Assembly (NCBI GenBank): GCA_947177135.1
Contig: CAMWTI010000004.1
Location: 1-52,660 of the forward strand
Reading direction: 5' to 3'
DNA from: an uncultured Porphyromonadaceae bacterium
Lineage (GTDB): Bacteria > Bacteroidota > Bacteroidia > Bacteroidales > Muribaculaceae
DNA: 52,660 nt
The notes beneath the pieces were generated by a model. It did not search any database, had not been told where the DNA came from, and worked only from the letters and a program-made list of their open reading frames with translations. Position 1 is the stretch's first letter; the number at the start of each line of letters is the position of its first letter. The translations under genes were made by a program, and so were the position numbers. This document shows positions 45,591 through 52,660 of this stretch, piece by piece.

Positions 45591-46091
45591 TTAACGACGT
45601 CGGGCGACAACCACGCCTCCGATTATACATGCAAGCAACAGCACGCTGACTGCTTCAAACGGCAACATGTAACCGCCACGCGAAGTGGAGAGCATGTCGG
45701 CTCCGAGCTGCTGCATGGTGTAGAGGCCGGTTTCGGGCTGCGGCACCAGCAGCTGGGAGCAACGGCTGACGAGTACCCAGCCAAACACTGTAGCCACGGC
45801 CACGGCAGTGAGAATGCCCAGTCCGCGACGGCGTGATTCAAGGCGCTCGCCGGCTTCTCCGGGACGTGATGTCAGCAATATCGAGAACACGAACAACACC
45901 ACGATGCCACCAGCATAGACGGCAATCTGCACGGCGCCGAGAAATTCATAGTCCATCATGAAATAGACGATGGCTGTGGCAAACAGGGTGAAGAGCAAAT
46001 AGGTGGCGGAGCGCAGAATGCGACGCGCGGTAACGGTGAGAACCGAGAAGATGATAATCGCCAGGGCGACTACAACAAACAAAATTTCCAT
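45591..46091 (-). CDS. nuoJ: NADH-quinone oxidoreductase subunit J
   Basis: NuoJ is a five-helix membrane subunit next to NuoK and A. The start at 46091 (MEILFVVVALAIIIF) is preferred; 19 upstream in-frame codons overlap the nuoI end and look non-native. The 166 residues include the conserved helix-3 string MMDYEFLGAVQIAVYAGGIVVLFVFSILL, important for coupling quinone reduction to pumping. It follows nuoI by 22 nt. Confidence 0.97.
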   Translation of the reverse strand: MEILFVVVALAIIIFSVLTVTARRILRSATYLLFTLFATAIVYFMMDYEFLGAVQIAVYAGGIVVLFVFSILLTSRPGEAGERLESRRRGLGILTAVAVATVFGWVLVSRCSQLLVPQPETGLYTMQQLGADMLSTSRGGYMLPFEAVSVLLLACIIGGVVVARRR

Positions 46092-46113
46092 AGTTTTTGA
46101 TCTCCTCTGTGAA

Positions 46114-46629
46114 TTAGTTCTTAGATTCTGGTTTAGGTTCCGTGGCAATCGGAGCGGCGGCAGGCTCCGGATCTGGAACGTCGGGCAGATAGTTGAGTTT
46201 TTTCACCAGCAGTTCGCGGGTGAAGACAGCCTGCTCGAAGTCATTGGAGAATTCAATGGCGCCTGTGGGACAAGAAGTGACGCAGAGCTGGCAGAAGGTG
46301 CACGATCCGAGATCATAGCGATAGTCAACCAGTTTCTTTTTCTTCTTGCCGTCGGGAGTGTCAACCATCTTGCCTTCAATGGTGATTGTGCCATTGGGAC
46401 AATTGCGCTGACACATACCGCACGCAATACATTTGTGGCGGCCTTCGGCGTCGTACTTCAGTGTGAGAATAGCACGGAAACGCTTGGGGATCTGCATCGT
46501 ACTGCGATTCTCGGGATAACGTTCCGTCACTTTGGGGGTCAGAAACTCCTTGCCGGTGACCTGCATGCCTTTGATAAGCGATGCCAGTCCGGATCCGAGG
46601 CCTGAGAAATAGTCTTTTACACTACCCAT
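46114..46629 (-). CDS. nuoI: NADH-quinone oxidoreductase subunit I (two 4Fe-4S clusters)
   Basis: NuoI carries the two iron-sulfur clusters that pass electrons towards NuoB and quinone. The 171 residues have C67-x2-C-x2-C-x3-C77 (CIACGMCQRNCP) and C110 to C120 (CTFCQLCVTSCP), each with its trailing proline. The N-terminal amphipathic stretch and RYPENRSTMQIPKRFRA match Bacteroidota NuoI, so the gene looks complete at its 5' end. Directly upstream, where nuoH would be expected, is atpG with a gap of only 44 nt. Nuo subunits A, B, CD and H are not in this window. Confidence 0.96.
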   Translation of the reverse strand: MGSVKDYFSGLGSGLASLIKGMQVTGKEFLTPKVTERYPENRSTMQIPKRFRAILTLKYDAEGRHKCIACGMCQRNCPNGTITIEGKMVDTPDGKKKKKLVDYRYDLGSCTFCQLCVTSCPTGAIEFSNDFEQAVFTRELLVKKLNYLPDVPDPEPAAAPIATEPKPESKN

Positions 46630-46673
46630 AGTGGTTTTGTGAGTGATTTATGCTGTTGTTTATTATTTCAATT

Positions 46674-47558
46674 TTATCTGACCTGTCCGCCAAGAATATC
46701 AAGCAGTTCGTTCGTGATGCTTTGCTGACGCAGTTTGTTGTATTCCAAGCTGAGTTGTTCGAGCAGCTTCTTGGCATTGTCATTGGCGCTCTGCATGGCC
46801 ATTACACGGGCGGCCTGTTCGGAGGCGCGGTTTTCGCAGAATATTTCCTGAACAGAGCTAAGCACCATCAGCGGCAAGGCAGAGCGGAAAATGGTTCCGG
46901 CGTCCGGCTCAAAGATGTAGGAACGGTTAGTAACCGATTTTTCCGCATTGGTGAGATTCGCCGGGAGCACAGGCAGGATCTGTTGTACTTTCAGACGCTG
47001 GCGGCTCACGCTCTGATAGCTCATGTAGAGGAAGTCAACCCTGTCAGCAAGACCGCTGAGGAAATCGGCGCTAAGCCGCATGACGAATTCCTTTACATCG
47101 GCATCGGAACTTTTGGAGTTTACTCCGGTTTCTTCAGCCACATCGACTCCCGGGATGGCAAGGCGACGGCAGGCTTTCAGCATTTTGCTGCCGACCGGAT
47201 AGACCGTGACCGGCAGTTTGTCGTCGCCAAGTTCAGAACGAAGAGCGTCGATATGCGCTATCAGCTGTTTGAAAATATTGACATTATAGGCTCCACACAG
47301 GCCATCGTCACTGCCGAGAACCACCACATATGCGCGCTTTACTTCGCGCGCGTCCGTCAACGGAGAGGTGAATTCAGCTTCGGCCTGCAAGAGATTTCCT
47401 ATGATATTCTCCAGCTGTGTGCGATAAGGGAGCAGACGCCTGATGGCTCCTTCGGCCTTGTGCATCTTGGCTGAAGAAATCATCTTCATGGCTCCTGTGA
47501 TTTTTTCAGAGGAGCCGACCGATCCGATTCGTCCTTTTAATTCTCGAAGTGTGGCCAT
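46674..47558 (-). CDS. atpG: ATP synthase F1 subunit gamma
   Basis: The gamma subunit is the rotating central stalk of F1. The 294 residues begin with the typical coiled-coil helix (MATLRELKGRIGSVGSSEKITGAMKMISSAKM) and end with the partner helix (RVMAMQSANDNAKKLLEQLSLEYNKLRQQSITNELLDILGG). GSDDGLCGAYN sits in the Rossmann-like middle. It is 6 nt after atpA. Normally it closes the atp operon, but here it is followed after 44 nt by nuoI on the same strand. Confidence 0.98.
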   Translation of the reverse strand: MATLRELKGRIGSVGSSEKITGAMKMISSAKMHKAEGAIRRLLPYRTQLENIIGNLLQAEAEFTSPLTDAREVKRAYVVVLGSDDGLCGAYNVNIFKQLIAHIDALRSELGDDKLPVTVYPVGSKMLKACRRLAIPGVDVAEETGVNSKSSDADVKEFVMRLSADFLSGLADRVDFLYMSYQSVSRQRLKVQQILPVLPANLTNAEKSVTNRSYIFEPDAGTIFRSALPLMVLSSVQEIFCENRASEQAARVMAMQSANDNAKKLLEQLSLEYNKLRQQSITNELLDILGGQVR

Positions 47559-47564
47559 GCGTGA

Positions 47565-49145
47565 TTACTTTCTTGCGAATTGGGCTGCGGTTTCAGACGC
47601 TACTTTGGCCAGAATCCCTGTGACTTGATCGGTTAATTGTCCGCCGCGTATCACATCAAGCACATCGGCCTGATGATTGGCGCGCAGGGCACGTAGGAAA
47701 CTGGTCTGGAACTCAGCGACATTCTCCATCGGCACAGATTCAAGCAGTCCGTTGGTGCCACAGTAGATCACAGCCACCTGCTCTTCGACAGGCCAAGGCT
47801 GATATTGCGGCTGGATGAGAAGGCGTTCGTTTTTCCGGCCTTTGTCAATGACGCGCGCGGTGACAGCGTCCATGTCGCCACCGAATTTGGTGAACGATTC
47901 AAGTTCGCGGAACTGCGCCTGATCGATTTTGAGCGTACCGGCCACTTTTTTCATCGACTTGATCTGAGCGTTGCCTCCGACGCGGCTCACCGAGATGCCG
48001 ACATTGATAGCCGGACGAATGCCACGATTGAACAGCGCGGTTTCAAGGAAGATCTGGCCGTCGGTAATCGAGATAACGTTTGTAGGAATGTATGCCGAAA
48101 CGTCGCCAGCCTGGGTCTCGATGATCGGAAGGGCTGTGAGCGAACCTCCGCCTTTGACCATGGGCCTGAGTGCTTCAGGCAGGTCGTTCATGCGAGAAGC
48201 CACTTCCTGATTGTCGATAATTCGGGCTGCGCGCTCAAGCAGACGCGAATGGAGATAGAAAATATCGCCGGGATAGGCTTCACGGCCAGACGGGCGCTTC
48301 AGAATGAGCGATATTTCGCGATAGCTGACAGCCTGTTTTGACAGGTCATCGTATACGATAAGGGCATCACGGCCGGTATCGCGGAAATATTCACCGATGG
48401 CCACTCCCGCAAACGGGGAATAGTAGCGCATGGCGGCGGAGTCTGACGCCGATGCAGCCACAACGACAGTGTAGTCCATGGCGCCGTTACGACGCAGAGT
48501 CTCGACAGTCGCGGCGATTGAGGATGCTTTCTGTCCGATTGCCACATATATGCAATAAACAGGTTTGCCGGCTTTGAAATTGTCGCGCTGATTAATGATT
48601 GTGTCAATGGCGATGGCGGTTTTGCCGATTTGTCGGTCACCGATGATCAGCTCACGCTGACCGCGGCCTATCGGCACCATCGAGTCAACGGCCTTGATTC
48701 CGGTCTGCAGCGGAGTTTTCACTGGCTGACGGAATATGACCCCGGGAGCCTTTCGTTCAAGGGGCAGATTGATAAGAGATCCTTCGATCGGGCCACGGCC
48801 GTCGACAGGCTCGCCGAGCACGTTGATGACGCGTCCAAGCAAACCTTCGCCCACTGGAATGGATGCGATTTCGCCAGTGCGACGCACCTTCATGCCTTCG
48901 GTGACGCGATTGACATTGTTGAGCAGAATGACTCCGACATTGCTCTCTTCAAGATTAAGGGCCACGCCCTTTACTCCGTTTTCAAACTCCACGAGTTCGT
49001 TGGCACGGACATTGTCGAGACCGTAGACGTGAGCCACACCGTCGCCCACTTCCAGCACAGAGCCGATTTCTTCGAACGAGACCTTGCGGTTGACGTTTTC
49101 GAGCTGCTGTTTCAGAACTTGAGATATTTCGCTTGGATTGATCAT
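47565..49145 (-). CDS. atpA: ATP synthase F1 subunit alpha
   Basis: The alpha subunit forms the F1 hexamer with beta, binds nucleotide without hydrolysis and supplies the arginine finger to the beta sites. The 526 residues include the P-loop GDRQIGKT (169-176; GDRQTGKT in many bacteria), the string [32 protein letters not shown] and the arginine-finger motif VSVSRVG-like [19 protein letters not shown]. It follows atpH by 8 nt and precedes atpG by 6 nt. Confidence 0.98.
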   Translation of the reverse strand: MINPSEISQVLKQQLENVNRKVSFEEIGSVLEVGDGVAHVYGLDNVRANELVEFENGVKGVALNLEESNVGVILLNNVNRVTEGMKVRRTGEIASIPVGEGLLGRVINVLGEPVDGRGPIEGSLINLPLERKAPGVIFRQPVKTPLQTGIKAVDSMVPIGRGQRELIIGDRQIGKTAIAIDTIINQRDNFKAGKPVYCIYVAIGQKASSIAATVETLRRNGAMDYTVVVAASASDSAAMRYYSPFAGVAIGEYFRDTGRDALIVYDDLSKQAVSYREISLILKRPSGREAYPGDIFYLHSRLLERAARIIDNQEVASRMNDLPEALRPMVKGGGSLTALPIIETQAGDVSAYIPTNVISITDGQIFLETALFNRGIRPAINVGISVSRVGGNAQIKSMKKVAGTLKIDQAQFRELESFTKFGGDMDAVTARVIDKGRKNERLLIQPQYQPWPVEEQVAVIYCGTNGLLESVPMENVAEFQTSFLRALRANHQADVLDVIRGGQLTDQVTGILAKVASETAAQFARK

Positions 49146-49153
49146 GTGTACAT

Positions 49154-49702
49154 TCAGTTGCTAAGGAGTTTTAGCCTCAGTTGTTTGAGTTCGTTGGCCA
49201 CCGATGCGTCAAGACGCTCGTTGTCGATGGCAACAGTAAATCCGCCGATCAGAGCAGGATCGACAGCCTGTGATATCTCGGCTGTCGCCCCGTCGGGCAG
49301 GTGTTTGTCTACCAGAGTGTGGATGCGGTCAAGTTCGGCCTGGGCAAGTGGCGCGGCCGAAGTGACGGATACGCTGTAGATCCTGTGGGCAGTGCGATAC
49401 AGGGCGATATAGGCCAGAGCGATCCCGCGGAGAACTCCGAGCCGCTTGTTGACAACGAGCAACTTCAGAAAATCGGCAAATACATCAGACTCCAGATCTT
49501 CTCCGACAGCGGTGCGGATCAGACCGAGCTTGTCGGCAGTCTCCACATGTGGATTGGCCAGCACGGACTGAAAGCGCTGATTTGCGGCAAAAGCGCTCTC
49601 AAGCTGAAGCATCAGTTCATATAGCTGCCCTTCACACTGCTTTTCACGTGCGAAAGACAGCAGAGCTTTGGCATAGCGGCGGGGAATGAGACCTTGATCC
49701 AT
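49154..49702 (-). CDS. atpH: ATP synthase F1 subunit delta
   Basis: Delta (OSCP) fixes the top of F1 to the peripheral stalk. The 182 residues open with [18 protein letters not shown], the usual N-terminal helix. The late segment [37 protein letters not shown] matches the family's C-terminal signature. It starts one base after the atpF stop. Confidence 0.96.
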   Translation of the reverse strand: MDQGLIPRRYAKALLSFAREKQCEGQLYELMLQLESAFAANQRFQSVLANPHVETADKLGLIRTAVGEDLESDVFADFLKLLVVNKRLGVLRGIALAYIALYRTAHRIYSVSVTSAAPLAQAELDRIHTLVDKHLPDGATAEISQAVDPALIGGFTVAIDNERLDASVANELKQLRLKLLSN

Positions 49703-50200
49703 TTATTTACCGGGTTCCATTTGGTCAAGAATCGAATCGACAAGCCGTGCCTGTGCGGCAGGATCGGCCAGCTCTGTGCGTACCACTTTCTGCGCGATAT
49801 CAAGGGCGAAAGCGCTCACTTCGTTACGGAAACTCTGCTGGGCTTCCTTGCGCGCTTGTTCGATGGCCACTTTTGCGGCATCCATCTCTTTTTTCGCCTC
49901 ACGGGCAGCTTCGGTACGCGCCTCTTCGATGATTTGCGACTTCATTCGGTCAGCCTCGCGCAGAATTTCAGCCTGGCGGGCACGGGCTTCGTCTTCAAAC
50001 TTCTCGGCCTGCAGTTTTGCGCTGTCGAGTTGCTCCTTTGCCTGCTGGGCATACAGCACACCTTGATCTATGAGTTCGGCTCGGCTGTCGACTCCTTTCA
50101 TGATCGCAGGCCATGCAAATTTCCACAACAGGAAGAAAAGCACGGCAAAGCATACGAACATCCAGAAGACCAGACCGAAGTCGGGCGTGAACAGTTCCAT
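49703..50200 (-). CDS. atpF: ATP synthase F0 subunit b
   Basis: Subunit b forms the peripheral stalk. The 165 residues start with one membrane helix (about 9-30, FGLVFWMFVCFAVLFFLLWKFAWP) and continue as a long charged coiled coil rich in A, E, K and R, interrupted by few helix breakers. The C-terminal part fits binding to delta. There is a single b gene, with no separate b' gene. It lies 59 nt after atpE and abuts atpH. Confidence 0.97.
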   Translation of the reverse strand: MELFTPDFGLVFWMFVCFAVLFFLLWKFAWPAIMKGVDSRAELIDQGVLYAQQAKEQLDSAKLQAEKFEDEARARQAEILREADRMKSQIIEEARTEAAREAKKEMDAAKVAIEQARKEAQQSFRNEVSAFALDIAQKVVRTELADPAAQARLVDSILDQMEPGK

Positions 50201-50259
50201 TTCAGTGCAAAAGGGGGATTATGTGATTCAATGATTCGAGCGTTGTGATCACAGATCTA

Positions 50260-50520
<261 letters not shown>

Positions 50521-50535
50521 TTATAAGTTGTTTTT

Positions 50536-51615
50536 TTATTTTGCTAATGTTGTTGATTCGGAGTGATGTTCATCGTGGCCGCGTTCCTGAGCCATGGCGA
50601 TGAAAGTTGTGGAGAGCATGGTAAACACAAACGCCTGAATGAAGCTGACCAGAACGTCAAGCACCAGCATGAAGATGGAGAACAGAAGGCTCACTACAGT
50701 GGTGGCGCCCAGCACTGCAGCGCCGAAATCCGCCAGAATGAAGATGATCAATGTCAATACGATCACAATCATGTGGCCTCCCATCATGTTGGCAAAGAGA
50801 CGGACAGTCAGTGAGGCAGGTTTGGTGAACACGCCAAAAATTTCAATGACCTGCATGATGGGGATCGGACATTTGAGCCACAGAGGCACATCGGGCCAGA
50901 AAATTTCTTTCCAGTAATGTTTGCGGCCAAAAAGATTAGTGACAAAGAAGGTGAGCAACGCAAGCACCAGCGTCACGGCAATATTACCGGTGAGATTGGC
51001 TCCGCCAGGAAATATCACCATCAGGCCCATCAGATTCATGACGAATATAAACATGAATATGGTGAGCAAAAACGGAGCGAAACGTCGCGCATCCTGACCC
51101 AGAGTCGGTTTGATCACGCCGGTGTAAATGAAGTCAATCAGGCTTTCCACCGCACCGACAAAGCGACGCGGAGCCTTGAATCCATGACGCTTATGCCACC
51201 TGGCTACCGGCAGACACACCGCCAGCACCACTAACACGGTGATGAAAAGCGCCATAACGTTCTTGGTGATCGACAGATCCAACGGACGATATTCAGAGCC
51301 ATCGGCGAGTATCTGCACAACCTTGCCTTTATTGTCTCCCTCGGTCGGAACATGCCACGCCACATCACCGTCGGCATAGACGGCATGATGATCGAGACGC
51401 GCAGAACTGAAGCAATGCCAGTCACCACTCTGATCACACACAATTACAGGTAGCGGAATTCTGTGATGATGGTCAAACGGCACTTCCCAGCCATATCCAT
51501 CGCCAAGATGCTCGAAAATGATCTCTTTAGGATCGAAATCGGCAGCTTTGACAGGCATGGCACTCGCCGATACCAGCAGCAGGAATAATGTCGCGATTGC
51601 TTTCAGATGGTTCAT
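50536..51615 (-). CDS. atpB: ATP synthase F0 subunit a, with long periplasmic N-terminal extension
   Basis: Subunit a provides the two half-channels for ions in F0. The start at 51615 (MNHLKAIATLFLLLVSASAM) opens a signal-peptide-like segment; the 15 upstream codons overlap atpC and are rejected. The 359 residues contain an extra ~90-residue segment (25-115) before the first core helix, rich in histidine (H36, H49-51, H67, H76-77, H88). It should face the periplasm. The core has the essential arginine R272 in TKPASLTVRLFANMMGGH. A long N-terminal part is known for Bacteroidota a subunits. It starts 1 nt after the atpC stop, with no atpI between. Confidence 0.97.
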   Translation of the reverse strand: MNHLKAIATLFLLLVSASAMPVKAADFDPKEIIFEHLGDGYGWEVPFDHHHRIPLPVIVCDQSGDWHCFSSARLDHHAVYADGDVAWHVPTEGDNKGKVVQILADGSEYRPLDLSITKNVMALFITVLVVLAVCLPVARWHKRHGFKAPRRFVGAVESLIDFIYTGVIKPTLGQDARRFAPFLLTIFMFIFVMNLMGLMVIFPGGANLTGNIAVTLVLALLTFFVTNLFGRKHYWKEIFWPDVPLWLKCPIPIMQVIEIFGVFTKPASLTVRLFANMMGGHMIVIVLTLIIFILADFGAAVLGATTVVSLLFSIFMLVLDVLVSFIQAFVFTMLSTTFIAMAQERGHDEHHSESTTLAK

Positions 51616-51616
51616 A

Positions 51617-51853
51617 TCAGTATATACATACGGAAACAACGTCATTGACCACATCGACAAGACCTCCGTCGGCTTCAGCAGTATGTTCTACCGAATCGGG
51701 GGTACGATAATAGATTTCGCCTTTGGTCAGAGTGGAGACAAGTGCGGCATGGCGTGGCAACACTGTGAAACGGCCCTTGGTTCCGGGAAGAGTCACCGAT
51801 TCCACCGTACCCTCGAAGACTATGTCTGTGGCAGATATTATGCGCAGTGTCAT
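51617..51853 (-). CDS. atpC: ATP synthase F1 subunit epsilon, short form
   Basis: Epsilon sits on the rotor stalk and in many bacteria inhibits ATP hydrolysis through its two C-terminal helices. This 78-residue protein has only the N-terminal beta-sandwich domain (MTLRIISATDIVFEGTVESVTLPGTKGRFTVLPRHAALVS). The helical inhibitory domain is absent, as in other short Bacteroidota forms. It lies 19 nt after atpD and 1 nt before atpB. Confidence 0.95.
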   Translation of the reverse strand: MTLRIISATDIVFEGTVESVTLPGTKGRFTVLPRHAALVSTLTKGEIYYRTPDSVEHTAEADGGLVDVVNDVVSVCIY

Positions 51854-51872
51854 TTCCGTAATAATAATGTGT

Positions 51873-52660
<788 letters not shown>

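Overview
The window reads as a chromosomal segment of a gut-type Bacteroidota, most likely order Bacteroidales (Muribaculaceae-like; inference from gene content, not a measured placement). The signs are: TonB-dependent receptors paired with a DUF4249 lipoprotein, DUF4286, DUF4922 and DUF1343 proteins, a CotH protein with a YFxIQGxRV-type C-terminal tail, an F-type ATP synthase in the order D-C-B-E-F-H-A-G, no obvious Shine-Dalgarno sequences, and several promoters matching the Bacteroides consensus TTTG-N19-21-TAnnTTTG. No rRNA, tRNA, insertion sequence, prophage or CRISPR array is visible. No gap between genes exceeds 300 bases. Coding density is very high, with many 1-20 nt overlaps.

Layout. 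(1) 1-6003, minus: complete Na+-translocating NADH:quinone reductase operon nqrABCDEF, ending in a strong hairpin. (2) 6251-6817: a small outer-membrane beta-barrel with its own terminator. (3) 6896-13114, minus: a four-gene operon of porin, imelysin lipoprotein, di-heme DHOR/DUF1111 lipoprotein and a fused CcsBA cytochrome c synthase. It looks like an envelope metal/redox module that brings its own heme-attachment machine. (4) 13270-16667, plus: GNAT acetyltransferase, TonB-dependent receptor and DUF4249 lipoprotein, running tail-to-tail into a YbdG-like MscS channel (16653-17804). (5) 17888-24867, plus: a translationally coupled set of amidase/golvesin/FN3 protein, a GT2 glycosyltransferase, a DUF4922-SpoIID fusion and a DUF1343 (NamZ-type) exo-muramidase, apparently devoted to peptidoglycan turnover. 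(6) 24949-30300, minus: fabF and acpP; then dnaX, with a reading-frame break, downstream of a TlpA-like protein. (7) 30418-36605, minus: a TonB-dependent receptor; then an operon of M48 protease, M18 aminopeptidase, DUF4286, ruvC and a membrane-spanning HTH protein. (8) 36864-40142: CotH, SemiSWEET, endonuclease IV (nfo) and an OmpA-domain protein. (9) 40214-52660, minus: the ATP synthase genes atpD(partial)-C-B-E-F-H-A-G run straight into nuoI-J-K-L-M-N.

How it fits together. Energy conservation dominates both ends: a Na+ pump (NQR) on the left, and the membrane arm of complex I plus ATP synthase on the right. The c subunit lacks the usual Na+ ligands, so the synthase is probably H+-driven. 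The most notable points are the atpG-nuoI junction, where nuoA, B, CD and H are absent; the -1 frame break in dnaX; the peptidoglycan operon with a SpoIID domain on a protein lacking an export signal; and the porin-imelysin-DHOR-CcsBA operon.
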